This document shows positions 46,624 through 55,243 of a stretch of 64,000 nucleotides of DNA, one piece after another. The notes beneath the pieces are model-generated. The model made no database searches. It worked only from the letters and a program-made list of their open reading frames with translations, and was not told the DNA's origin. Every line of letters starts with the position of its first letter. The first letter of the stretch is position 1. The translations under genes were made by a program, and so were the position numbers. The stretch is taken from NCBI RefSeq assembly GCF_018069865.1, contig NZ_JAGQDG010000003.1, positions 372,001 through 436,000 on the forward strand, in the 5' to 3' direction. Origin of the DNA: Ideonella paludis (GTDB taxonomy: Bacteria; Pseudomonadota; Gammaproteobacteria; Burkholderiales; Burkholderiaceae_C).

Positions 46624-47893
46624 CACCCCCGCGCCGGGCGGCAGCCAGAGCTTCAGAGGCCTGGGCCGGGCCAGCCTGACGCTGCTGGCGGGCGGTGCGG
46701 CGGCCCAGGCCTTGCCGCTGCTGCTGGGGCCGCTGCTGACCCGGCTCTTCAGCCCGGTGGAGCTCGGCGTCTACCACCTGTTCGCCGCAGTGGCGGCCAA
46801 TGTGGCCGTGGTGGCCTGTGCGCGATTTGAGTTTGCATTGCCCTTGGCGCACGACGACGATGAGGCGCAGGCCTTGCGGGTTTTGTGCCTGCGCCTGCTC
46901 TTGGCGTGCACCGTGCTCAGTGGGCTGGGCGCTATGGGCTGGTGGTGGGCGGGGGCCGGGCATTGGGTGGCGTGGCTGCCCCTGGCGGTGGCGGTGGCGG
47001 GCGCTTTGTCATTGGCCACGCTGTGGGCCACACGGGCCCAGCGCTTTGCGGCCCTGGCCACGGCGCGCGTGCTTCAGTATGGGGGGGCGGCGCTGGCCCA
47101 GGTGGCGGCGGGGTGGGCGGGTTGGGGCGTCCAGGGCTTGGTGGCGGCGCCCATCGCGGCGGCGCTGGTGGCTACCCTGTGCCTGCGCTTGCCTTTGAGT
47201 TTGAGCTGGCCAGTGCGCGAGGACGCAGGCTCTTCGTGGCGTGCATTGGCGCGCAAGTTCTCTGACTTTCCTTTGCTCAACACCCCTCACGCCTTTGCGG
47301 GGGCCTTGCAAGACACCGTGGCACTCGGTCTGGTGGCGGCCGCTCTGGGCCCTGCCGCCGCAGGCTTTTGGGGCCTGACGCTGCGTTATCTCAAAGCACC
47401 AGCCAGCTTGGTGGGTGGAGCGGTGTCTCAGGCGCTTTACCCCAAGCTCGCAGCGGCGGGGGATTCGCGGCAGGCGCGTGCCGCGTTGCGTCAAGTGATG
47501 CTCTTGCTGGGCGGCCTGGGCCTGGGCCTGACGCTGCTGTTGATGCTGGCCGCGCCTTGGGGCTTTGAGGCGGTGTTTGGCGCGCCGTGGCGGCCTGCGG
47601 GCGAACTGGCCAGAGCCCTGGCGCCCTACATTGGCCTGCACTTCGTGGCCTCGCCGCTGGGGGTGGTCACCATGGCGTGGGGCGGGCAGGCCTGGGCCTT
47701 GAAGCTCGCGCTGGTGGGGCAGGTCTTGTTTGCCGGGGCGCTGGCGCTGGGTTTGGCCTGGGGCGGCTTGGTGGGAGCCGGTTGGGCCGTGTCTGGCGCC
47801 ATGGCGGCTTACTTCGCTTACTACTTTTGGCGCTTGCTGCATTGGCCCATCGGGCAGGTGGCTCAGCCGGGTAGCGGACAATCCAGCCTGTGA
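46616..47893 (+). CDS. Polysaccharide flippase (Wzx-type, MOP superfamily)
   Basis: A 425-residue membrane protein with about twelve helices that probably flips lipid-linked oligosaccharide across the inner membrane. The N-terminal segment GPLLTRLFSPVELGVYHLF and FPLLNTPHAFAGALQDT are like flippases of wlb/wbp-type O-antigen loci. It is extremely Ala/Gly/Leu-rich. The gene starts with GTG at 46616, overlapping wlbC by eight bases, and overlaps the next gene by four. A second, unrelated flippase lies at 61400. Confidence 0.88.
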   Translation: MPDTPAPGGSQSFRGLGRASLTLLAGGAAAQALPLLLGPLLTRLFSPVELGVYHLFAAVAANVAVVACARFEFALPLAHDDDEAQALRVLCLRLLLACTVLSGLGAMGWWWAGAGHWVAWLPLAVAVAGALSLATLWATRAQRFAALATARVLQYGGAALAQVAAGWAGWGVQGLVAAPIAAALVATLCLRLPLSLSWPVREDAGSSWRALARKFSDFPLLNTPHAFAGALQDTVALGLVAAALGPAAAGFWGLTLRYLKAPASLVGGAVSQALYPKLAAAGDSRQARAALRQVMLLLGGLGLGLTLLLMLAAPWGFEAVFGAPWRPAGELARALAPYIGLHFVASPLGVVTMAWGGQAWALKLALVGQVLFAGALALGLAWGGLVGAGWAVSGAMAAYFAYYFWRLLHWPIGQVAQPGSGQSSL

Positions 47894-48519
47894 AAACCTC
47901 AACCGCCTTCAGAGCTTGGCTCAACCGTCTGCGCCGCCGCTGGTGGCATCTGTGGGCCTATCGCATGGTGTTTGGTGAACGCTCTGGCGGCGCGGACCCT
48001 CAGTTGCGCCGCTTTACCCGCATCTCGCCGGCCGCCTGCATCGAGCACCCCGAGCACCTGAGCCTGGGCGACCATGTCTATGTCGGCCCCTTCAATTTCC
48101 TGGAGTGCAGTGGCGGCCTCAGCCTGGGTGAGGGCGTTCAGATCACCAGCCATTGCAGCCTGGTGACTCACAGCTCGCACCGGGCCTTGCGCTTGCTCGG
48201 TGAGGGCTATACCGAGTGGCCCGCGCACCTCGGCACGCGCCCAGGCTGGATCGCCGGGCCGATTCGCATCGGCGCCTACAGCTTTGTAGGCCCGCATTCG
48301 CTGATCGAAGCCAACACCACTTTGGGCCGGGGCACGCTGGTTTGCGCCGGTAGTTTTGTGCGCGGCGACTACCCCGACTTCGCCATCCTAGAAGGCCGCC
48401 CCGCGCGCATCGTGGGCGACACCCGTCGCGCTGACGAGCGCCTTTTGCAGCGTTATCCCGACCTGGCACCGCTGCGTGAAGCCTGGGCAGGCCGCTTGGA
48501 TGACGCAGGGGCGCGTTGA
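47890..48519 (+). CDS. Hexapeptide-repeat acyltransferase
   Basis: A 209-residue left-handed beta-helix acyltransferase (WbbJ/maa-like). Hexapeptide turns are visible from IEHPEHLSLGDHVYVGPFNF to GAYSFVGPHSLIEANTTLG, with ITSHCSLVTHSSH holding the likely catalytic His, and LEGRPARIVG at the exit. GTG start at 47890 overlaps the flippase stop. It could O-acetylate the glycan or N-acylate an amino sugar; which of these cannot be decided by sequence. Confidence 0.85.
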   Translation: MKTSTAFRAWLNRLRRRWWHLWAYRMVFGERSGGADPQLRRFTRISPAACIEHPEHLSLGDHVYVGPFNFLECSGGLSLGEGVQITSHCSLVTHSSHRALRLLGEGYTEWPAHLGTRPGWIAGPIRIGAYSFVGPHSLIEANTTLGRGTLVCAGSFVRGDYPDFAILEGRPARIVGDTRRADERLLQRYPDLAPLREAWAGRLDDAGAR

Positions 48520-48521
48520 GC

Positions 48522-49592
48522 ATGTTGCGCTTGGTGTTGATGGGCGATGGTGAGAGCCCGCACTTGCTGAAGTGGGCCCGTGCGCTGCAGGGCCGGGTTG
48601 ACCTCTGGGCGGTGTCTAGCCGAGGCTTTGCCCCGGGCTTTGAAGACATCATCCCTGCCACGCAACGCTTGGCCCTGGGCACGCAGCCGAACTTTGAAGG
48701 CGGGAATGCCGGTTTGTTGCGTGCCTTGCCCACGGTGGTCCGCTGGCTCAAGGCGGCTGACCCTGACTGGCTGGCCCCCCACTACCTCACTTCCCACGGC
48801 ACCTTGGCCTGGTTGGCGCAGCGCTGCGGCGTTCAAGCCCGCATTGTGGGCTCGGCCTGGGGCACGGACATCTTGTTGACTCCGCAACGCAACGCGGTGA
48901 TGCGCTGGCTCACCCGCCGCGTCTTGCGCGCCTGCACGCTGTGCACCAGTGACTCGGCCCACATGACGCAGCGCATGCAGCACTTGGGCGCCGGCGAGGT
49001 CATGACCTTTCCCTTCGGCCTGGAGCAGATGCCCCCAGCCCCCATACCGGGTCACAAGAACGAGGCTTTGTTCTTTGCCAACCGTGGCCTGGAGCCCATC
49101 TATGCGCCTGAGCGCGTGCTGGCCGTGTTTGCCCACCTGGCCGCGCAGTGGCCCGAGGCTCGTTTGGTGATGGCCAACAGCGGCTCCCTGGGCCCAGCCC
49201 TGCAAGCTCAGGTAGCGCAGCAGGGCTTGGCCGAGCGGGTAACTTTGGTGGGGCGGCTAGGGGCAGACGAGCAAGCCCGCTACTACGCCCAAGCGCGCTG
49301 GTACCTGAGCCTGCCGCAGAGCGACTCAGTGGCAGTCTCGGTGTTAGAGGCGATGGCGCATGGCGCGATACCCGTTCTGTCGGACCTGCCCGCCAACCGC
49401 GAACTGGTGCAAGACGGCCGCAATGGTGTGATCTTGAAGGACGGCCAGGTGCTGGAGTGTGCGAGCCTGCAGCCCTTGGCGCAGCGTGCCGACGCGGTGG
49501 CGCGAGAGCTGCACGAATGGGTCGCTGAGCACGCACTGTTCCCTGAAGCTGTGAGCCGCTATGTGCAACGTCTAGAGGCCTTGACGCCATGA
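48522..49592 (+). CDS. Glycosyltransferase, GT4 family
   Basis: A 356-residue GT-B fold enzyme. N-terminal half holds HYLTSHGTLAWLAQRCG and the sugar-acceptor side SAWGTDILLTP; the C-terminal half has the GT4 donor motif region VAVSVLEAMAHGAIPVLSDLPANRELV, where the Glu of the E-x7-E type motif lies. ATG 48522 is preferred over the overlapping TTG at 48516. It follows the acyltransferase by two bases. It probably transfers one of the amino-sugar residues made by this locus. Confidence 0.9.
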   Translation: MLRLVLMGDGESPHLLKWARALQGRVDLWAVSSRGFAPGFEDIIPATQRLALGTQPNFEGGNAGLLRALPTVVRWLKAADPDWLAPHYLTSHGTLAWLAQRCGVQARIVGSAWGTDILLTPQRNAVMRWLTRRVLRACTLCTSDSAHMTQRMQHLGAGEVMTFPFGLEQMPPAPIPGHKNEALFFANRGLEPIYAPERVLAVFAHLAAQWPEARLVMANSGSLGPALQAQVAQQGLAERVTLVGRLGADEQARYYAQARWYLSLPQSDSVAVSVLEAMAHGAIPVLSDLPANRELVQDGRNGVILKDGQVLECASLQPLAQRADAVARELHEWVAEHALFPEAVSRYVQRLEALTP

Positions 49593-49633
49593 GCCCAGGC
49601 CTTCTGCCGACGTGATGCCAAGATGACGCAGCC

Positions 49634-50851
49634 ATGAACATCCTCTACCTCAACCACTATGCGGGCTCGCCCCTGCACGGCATGGAGTACCGGCCTTACT
49701 ACTTGGCGCGCGAGTGGGTGCGTGGGGGCCACCGCGTGCGGATGCTGGCGGCCAACTTCTCGCACGTGCGCTCGCGCCAGCCGAAGCAGGTGGGCCTTGA
49801 GCACATCGACGGCATTGAATACGAATGGTTTGCCTCGCCGCCCTACCAGGGCAATGGCCTGGGCCGGGTGAAGAACATCTGGGCGTTTCAGCAAGCCTTG
49901 TGGGCGGCCAGCCGCCGCATCGTCACCGAGGTGGCCCCTCAGGTGGTGATTGCCTCCAGCACCTACCCCATGGACATTTGGGTGGCCCGCAGGCTGGCCC
50001 GCATGGCCCGCGCCAAGCTGGTCTTTGAGGTGCACGACCTCTGGCCGCTCTCGCCGATTGAGCTCTCTGGCATGTCCCCTCATCACCCGTTTGCGCTGCT
50101 GTGCGGCTGGGCCGAGAAAACGGCGTACCGCGATGCTGATGTGGTGGTGTCCATGCTGCCCAAGGTGCACGACTATATGGCCTCGCGCGGGCTGGACCTG
50201 CGCAAGCTACACATCGTGCCCAACGGCATCTCGCCCGACGATTGGGCGCAAGCGCCTGCCGCCTTGTCGCCTGCAGTGGCGGCAGTGCTGGAGAAGGCCC
50301 GCGCGGCCGGTGAGGCCGTGGTGGGCTATGCCGGCTCCATGGGGTTGCCCAATGCGCTAGACACCTTGCTGGACGCCGCCGCGCTGCTGCGCGATGCGCC
50401 CATTCAGTGGGTGTGGGTGGGCGATGGTCATGAACGCGAGCGTTTGCTCACGCGCATCCAGGCCGAGGGCTTGAACAAGGTGCACTGGTGCGGCCCTATC
50501 CCTAAGGGCCAGATCCCTAGCTTTTTGGCGGCCCTGGATGTGGCCTATATCGGCTGGCAGCGCGTGCCCATCTACCGCTTTGGGATCGCACCCAACAAGC
50601 TGATGGATTACATGATGGCTGGCGTGCCCGTGCTGCATGCGGTCGAGGCGGGCAATGACCCCGTGGCCGAGGCCGGTGCCGGCCTGACCACGCCGCCGGA
50701 CGATGTGCCAGCCATTGCGGCAGCGCTGCAGCGATTGCTCCAGCTCAGCCCTGAAGAGCGGCAAGCCATGGGCCAGCGCGGCCGTGCTTTTGTGCAGGCC
50801 CACCACACCTATCCGGTCTTGGCGCGGCGCTTTGTGGAGGCCTGCCAATGA
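49634..50851 (+). CDS. Glycosyltransferase, GT4 family (WbuB-like)
   Basis: A 405-residue cytoplasmic GT-B enzyme. The N-terminus MNILYLNHYAGSP with GMEYRPYYLAREWVRGGHRV is typical of WbuB/WlbH-like transferases. Further motifs are FEVHDLWPLSPIELSGM, HIVPNGISPDDW and the donor motif region FGIAPNKLMDYMMAGVPVLHAV. WbuB-type enzymes transfer 6-deoxy-amino sugars such as FucNAc, but donor specificity here is inferred only. A 41-base gap precedes it; its stop overlaps the methyltransferase gene. Confidence 0.9.
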   Translation: MNILYLNHYAGSPLHGMEYRPYYLAREWVRGGHRVRMLAANFSHVRSRQPKQVGLEHIDGIEYEWFASPPYQGNGLGRVKNIWAFQQALWAASRRIVTEVAPQVVIASSTYPMDIWVARRLARMARAKLVFEVHDLWPLSPIELSGMSPHHPFALLCGWAEKTAYRDADVVVSMLPKVHDYMASRGLDLRKLHIVPNGISPDDWAQAPAALSPAVAAVLEKARAAGEAVVGYAGSMGLPNALDTLLDAAALLRDAPIQWVWVGDGHERERLLTRIQAEGLNKVHWCGPIPKGQIPSFLAALDVAYIGWQRVPIYRFGIAPNKLMDYMMAGVPVLHAVEAGNDPVAEAGAGLTTPPDDVPAIAAALQRLLQLSPEERQAMGQRGRAFVQAHHTYPVLARRFVEACQ

Positions 50852-51546
50852 GCGACGACCTGCGCCAGATGGCCGAGCGCTATGCCCGACGCGAGGCCGG
50901 CATGAGCCGCTATAGCCTCTTGCAGCCCGATGTGTGGCAACTGGTGCAAGAGCGCCAGCGCGCCATCCTGCAAGGCTTGAGCGCCCGAGGCTGGCACGAT
51001 GTGGCCGGGCTGCGCTTGGTGGAGGTGGGCTGCGGTGCGGGGGGCAACCTGCTGGAGTTCTTGCGCGCGGGCTTCACACCCAGCCATTTGACGGGGTGTG
51101 AGCTGCTGCCGGAGCGGCTGGCCACGGCGCGCGAAGTGCTGCCGGCAGGGGTGCAACTGCTGGCGGGTGATGCTGCCGGCTTGAGTATCGAAGCCGCCAG
51201 CCAAGACATCGTGTTTCAGGCCACGGTGTTTTCGTCTCTGCTGCAAGACGACACCCAGCAACGCCTTGCCCAAGCCATGTGGCAGTGGCTTAAGCCGGGG
51301 GGGGCAGTGCTGTGGTACGACTTCTGCATGGACAATCCACGCAACCGCGATGTGCGCGGCGTGCCGCTCAGCCGTGTGCAGGCCTTGTTTCCTCAGGGGC
51401 GCCTAAGCGCACAGCGCGTCACCTTAGCCCCGCCCATTGCGCGCCGCGTCTGCCGCCTGCATCCTTCGCTGTATCACCTCTTCAATGCTTTGCCGCTGCT
51501 GCGTTCGCACCGGCTGGTTTGGATCCATAAGCCCCATCAGTCATGA
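50848..51546 (+). CDS. SAM-dependent methyltransferase in the sugar locus
   Basis: A 232-residue class I methyltransferase. SAM motif I is [16 protein letters not shown], the acidic end of strand 2 is CELLPERL, motif post-[12 protein letters not shown], and motif IV region [25 protein letters not shown] is the usual late strand. It overlaps its neighbours on both sides by four bases, so it is an integral part of the locus. Placed just before an aminotransferase, it could N-methylate a 4-amino sugar as in the Bordetella band A trisaccharide; O-methylation is equally possible. Confidence 0.85.
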   Translation: MSDDLRQMAERYARREAGMSRYSLLQPDVWQLVQERQRAILQGLSARGWHDVAGLRLVEVGCGAGGNLLEFLRAGFTPSHLTGCELLPERLATAREVLPAGVQLLAGDAAGLSIEAASQDIVFQATVFSSLLQDDTQQRLAQAMWQWLKPGGAVLWYDFCMDNPRNRDVRGVPLSRVQALFPQGRLSAQRVTLAPPIARRVCRLHPSLYHLFNALPLLRSHRLVWIHKPHQS

Positions 51547-52712
51547 GTACCGACAAGTTGCCCTTCCTGCCCTTTGCCCTGCCCGAGATCGGTGAGGAAG
51601 AAATCGCCGAGGTGGTGGACACCCTGCGCTCGGGCTGGGTCACCACCGGCCCCAAGGCGCGCCGTTTTGAAACCGACTTTGCGGCCTTTCTCGGCGATGA
51701 GGCTCTGCACTGCATCGCCGTCAACTCCGCCACGGCCGGCCTGCATCTGGCGCTCGAAGCCCTGAACATCGGGCCGGGCGATGAGGTCATCACCACCACC
51801 CACACCTTCACCGCCACGGCTGAAGTGGTGCGTTATTTGGGCGCAGACGTGAAGCTCGTCGACATTGACCCGGCCACGCTGAACATCTCGCCCGCCGCCA
51901 TTGAGGCCGCCATCACACCGCGCACCAAGTGCATCATCCCCGTGCACTATGCAGGCTTGGCGGCCGACATGACGGCCATTTTGGACATCGCGCAGCGCCA
52001 TGGCCTGAAGGTGGTGGAAGACGCTGCCCACGCCCTGCCCACCACGCATGCGGGCCAGATGATTGGCACTTTGGCCAGCGACGCCACGGTATTCAGCTTC
52101 TATGCCAACAAGACCATCACCACCGGTGAAGGCGGCATGCTGGTGACCCGCAATGCGGCGTTGGCGGCCCGCGCCAAGGTGATGCGCCTGCACGGCATCA
52201 ACCGCGACGCCTTTGACCGCTTCACCGCCAAAGTCCCCAGTTGGTACTACGAGATCGTGGCGCCTGGCTTCAAGTACAACCTGACGGACATTGCGGCGGC
52301 GCTGGGGATTCACCAGCTTAAGCGGGCGCGAGACTTTCAGGCCAAGCGGGCGGTCTTGGCCCAGGCCTACAACGAAGCCCTGGCCGACCTGCCTGTGGTG
52401 CTGCCGCCGGCACCACAGCCCGGCGAGCTGCACTCTTGGCACCTTTATGTGCTGCGCCTCAAGCCCGAGGCTGCACTGCAGCGTGACGCGCTGATTGAAG
52501 CGCTCTATGCCGCAGGCATCGGCTGCAGCGTGCATTACATCCCGCTGCATCAGCACCCCTACTGGAAGTCTTGCTATGCGCTGCGCGCCCAAGACTTTGT
52601 GCACAGCCAAACCGCCTATGAGCAGATGCTGAGTTTGCCGCTCTACACCCGCATGAGCTTGGACGATGTGGAGCGGGTGACGACGGCGGTGCGCCAGAGC
52701 TTGATGTCCTGA
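51543..52712 (+). CDS. DegT/DnrJ/EryC1-family sugar aminotransferase
   Basis: A 389-residue PLP-dependent aminotransferase. It has the N-terminal [29 protein letters not shown] common to 4-keto-6-deoxy sugar aminotransferases (ArnB/PglE/WecE group), [20 protein letters not shown], and PLP Lys190 in [15 protein letters not shown]. With the WbpM-type dehydratase at 53351 it could make UDP-4-amino-FucNAc or the bacillosamine precursor. Compare WlbC, which has a different N-terminus and acts on C3. Corresponds in position to Bordetella wlbF. Confidence 0.9.
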   Translation: MSTDKLPFLPFALPEIGEEEIAEVVDTLRSGWVTTGPKARRFETDFAAFLGDEALHCIAVNSATAGLHLALEALNIGPGDEVITTTHTFTATAEVVRYLGADVKLVDIDPATLNISPAAIEAAITPRTKCIIPVHYAGLAADMTAILDIAQRHGLKVVEDAAHALPTTHAGQMIGTLASDATVFSFYANKTITTGEGGMLVTRNAALAARAKVMRLHGINRDAFDRFTAKVPSWYYEIVAPGFKYNLTDIAAALGIHQLKRARDFQAKRAVLAQAYNEALADLPVVLPPAPQPGELHSWHLYVLRLKPEAALQRDALIEALYAAGIGCSVHYIPLHQHPYWKSCYALRAQDFVHSQTAYEQMLSLPLYTRMSLDDVERVTTAVRQSLMS

Positions 52713-52722
52713 GCGGCAGCCC

Positions 52723-53310
52723 ATGTTCAAGCGCGCTTTTGATGTGCTTTGCGCGGCGCTGGGGCTGCTGATCTTGCTGGTGCCGGGCTTGCTGGTCGCG
52801 GCTTGGGTCAAACTTGACTCCCCTGGTCCCGTGTTCTTCCGGCAGGAGCGGGTGGGCCGGGGAGGGCGCCTCTTTCGCATCCATAAGTTCCGCACCATGC
52901 GGGTGGACGCCCCCAGCTTGGGTCCGCAGATCACCATTGGTGCGGACCCGCGCATCACGCGCTCGGGCCAGTGGCTGCGCGCCAGCAAGGTGGACGAGCT
53001 GCCGCAACTGCTGGATGTGCTGCGCGGCGAGATGAGCCTGGTAGGGCCGCGTCCTGAAGTTCCGCGTTACGTTGCTCTGTATCCGGCTGAGTTGCGCGAG
53101 CGGGTGTTGTCGGTTCGGCCCGGCATCACCGATCCGGCCTCGCTCAGCTTTCGTCATGAAAGTGAGCTGCTGGCGGCGTCGGATAACCCTGAGCAGACCT
53201 ATGTCGAGCAAGTGCTGCCCCAAAAGCTGCAACTCTCGGCCGACTACATTCGGCGTGCGACGCTGGGGCGAGACCTCGTGGTGATCCTGCAGACCTTGCG
53301 GGTGCTGTGA
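52723..53310 (+). CDS. Monotopic phosphoglycosyl transferase (PglC/WlbG type)
   Basis: Initiates lipid-linked oligosaccharide synthesis by moving a sugar-1-phosphate onto undecaprenyl phosphate. The 195-residue protein has the re-entrant helix at the N-terminus (residues about 6-30), KLDSPGPVFFRQERVG, FRIHKFRTM, the catalytic Asp91-Glu92 dyad in KVDELPQLLDVL, and LVGPRPEVPRYV. The small size (catalytic core only) is that of PglC and Bordetella WlbG. UDP-linked diNAcBac or FucNAc4N-type sugars are the usual substrates. Confidence 0.92.
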   Translation: MFKRAFDVLCAALGLLILLVPGLLVAAWVKLDSPGPVFFRQERVGRGGRLFRIHKFRTMRVDAPSLGPQITIGADPRITRSGQWLRASKVDELPQLLDVLRGEMSLVGPRPEVPRYVALYPAELRERVLSVRPGITDPASLSFRHESELLAASDNPEQTYVEQVLPQKLQLSADYIRRATLGRDLVVILQTLRVL

Positions 53311-53350
53311 AACGTGACACGCCGCAGCGGGCTGCGACAATCTGCCCACC

Positions 53351-55231
53351 ATGAATTGGCTTGACCTTGACACCCTGTTGACCCGTGTGCGCCCTCATCG
53401 CGAGCGGCTGGCCCTGCTGCTGGACGCGTTGATGGTGGTGCTGGCTTGGCAGGCCACCTATTTGTTTCGCCTCGGCTTTGAGCGTTGGTTCTCGGCGAGG
53501 CCCAGCTATGACGTTTGGGTGCTGTGCGGCGTGGTGGCGGTCTACGGCCTAGGTCTCACGGCTTTAAAAGTGCCACAAGGCATGTGGCGGTTTTCAGGGT
53601 TTGGCGAGATCAAACGGCTGGCGCTGGTTTGTACAGCGGCGGGCTTGATCAGTGCGACGGGGGTGCTGATGCTGCAGTTGCAGCAGGTGCCCCGTGCGGT
53701 GCTGGCCTTGCACCCGCTCTTCACTCTGATGGGCCTGGCCATGATGCGGATGGGCTACCGCATGCTCTACGAGCATATGCGCCGCCAGATCAGTGGCAGT
53801 GCTCAAGAGCAACGCCGCGCCTTGGTGTTGGGCGCCGGTGATGCGGGGCGCTTGTTGGTGGCCGGCATACAGCACAGCCAGGGCTGGGTGGTGGTGGGCT
53901 TTTTGGATGATGGGCCTGGCAAGCAAGGTGGGCGCATTGCCGGCATTCCGGTGCTGGGAGACCTGAGTCAAGCGCCGCACTGGGTGTCCGTGCATGGCAT
54001 CACCCATTTGATTGTGGCCATGCCTGGTGCCTCACCCAGCCAGCGCAAGCGGGCCTTGGAGTTGGCCTCGGCCACCGGCTGCCCTGTGCTGACGGTGCCC
54101 AGCCATGATGAATTGCAAGCGGGACGCTCGGTGAACCAGGTTCGCGACATCGAGCCTGAGGATTTGTTGGGCCGCGAGCCCGTGATGCTGGACGAAGGGG
54201 GCATTGCCGACAGCTTGGGCGGCAAAGTGGTGCTGATTACCGGTGCGGGCGGCTCGATTGGGTCAGAACTGTGCCGCCAAGTGGCGCGCTATGGCCCGCA
54301 GCGCATCGTGCTCTATGAAATGAGCGAATACGCGCTCTATGCGATTGAGCAGGCCTTGGGTGAGACCTATCCCCACATCCCCCTGCTGCGCATCATTGGG
54401 GACGTCAAGGACTTGGCGCATCTCAGCCACACCATGTCGCAGGTCCGGCCGCATGTGGTCTTCCATGCTGCGGCTTACAAGCACGTGCCCTTGATGGAGG
54501 ACCACAACGCTGCCGCCTGCTTGCGTAACAACGCGCTGGGCACTTACAACGCCTGCCGAGCGGCGGCGCAGCATGGCGTGGGGCGCTTTGTGCTCATCAG
54601 CACGGACAAAGCCGTCAACCCGACCAATGTGATGGGAGCCACCAAACGGGTGGCCGAAATGGTGGTCAGCCACATGGCGCAGCAAGCGGCCGCCCAAGGC
54701 CTAAAGACGCGCTTCATGGCCGTGCGCTTTGGCAATGTCTTGGGCTCCTCTGGCAGCGTGATCCCCAAGTTCAAGCAGCAGATCCAGGCCGGTGGCCCCA
54801 TCACCGTGACGCATCCGGACATCATCCGCTACTTCATGACCATTCCTGAAGCAGCCCGCCTGGTGCTTCAGGCCGCCGCCATTGGCGAGTCGGGTCAGGT
54901 GCTGGTGCTCGACATGGGTGAGCCGGTTCGGATCTTGGACCTCGCCAAGAGCATGATCCGGCTCTCAGGCTTGCGAGAAGAAGAGGTCGGCATCCGCTTC
55001 ACGGGGCTGAGGCCAGGAGAGAAGCTGTATGAAGAACTGCTGGCAGACGCGGACACGACGCTGGCTACCCCTTTTCCGGCCATTCGTTTGGCCCATTTGA
55101 AGGCGCAAGACCTGGGGGCGCAAAGCGCCATGTTGCAGGGTTTGGAATCCACCACGTCGCTGCACTCGGACCAACACATACGCCAATGGCTGGTCGAGGT
55201 GGTGCAAGAGTTCGCACCGAGCCGGCCTTAA
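53351..55231 (+). CDS. wlbL: UDP-GlcNAc 4,6-dehydratase, membrane-bound (WbpM/WlbL type)
   Basis: Makes UDP-2-acetamido-4-keto-2,6-dideoxy-hexose, precursor of FucNAc, QuiNAc or bacillosamine. The 626-residue protein has four N-terminal membrane helices (residues about 15-130), a first Rossmann domain (RALVLGAGDAGRLL), and the SDR domain from about residue 295 with VLITGAGGSIGSELCRQ. The active-site stretch LISTDKAVNPTNVMGATKR carries Met-x3-Lys in place of the usual Tyr-x3-Lys, as in all WbpM homologues. The 5' UTR is 40 bases. It converges on the WecA-type gene with 12 bases between stops. Confidence 0.94.
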   Translation: MNWLDLDTLLTRVRPHRERLALLLDALMVVLAWQATYLFRLGFERWFSARPSYDVWVLCGVVAVYGLGLTALKVPQGMWRFSGFGEIKRLALVCTAAGLISATGVLMLQLQQVPRAVLALHPLFTLMGLAMMRMGYRMLYEHMRRQISGSAQEQRRALVLGAGDAGRLLVAGIQHSQGWVVVGFLDDGPGKQGGRIAGIPVLGDLSQAPHWVSVHGITHLIVAMPGASPSQRKRALELASATGCPVLTVPSHDELQAGRSVNQVRDIEPEDLLGREPVMLDEGGIADSLGGKVVLITGAGGSIGSELCRQVARYGPQRIVLYEMSEYALYAIEQALGETYPHIPLLRIIGDVKDLAHLSHTMSQVRPHVVFHAAAYKHVPLMEDHNAAACLRNNALGTYNACRAAAQHGVGRFVLISTDKAVNPTNVMGATKRVAEMVVSHMAQQAAAQGLKTRFMAVRFGNVLGSSGSVIPKFKQQIQAGGPITVTHPDIIRYFMTIPEAARLVLQAAAIGESGQVLVLDMGEPVRILDLAKSMIRLSGLREEEVGIRFTGLRPGEKLYEELLADADTTLATPFPAIRLAHLKAQDLGAQSAMLQGLESTTSLHSDQHIRQWLVEVVQEFAPSRP

Positions 55232-55243
55232 GCCGAAGTGTCC

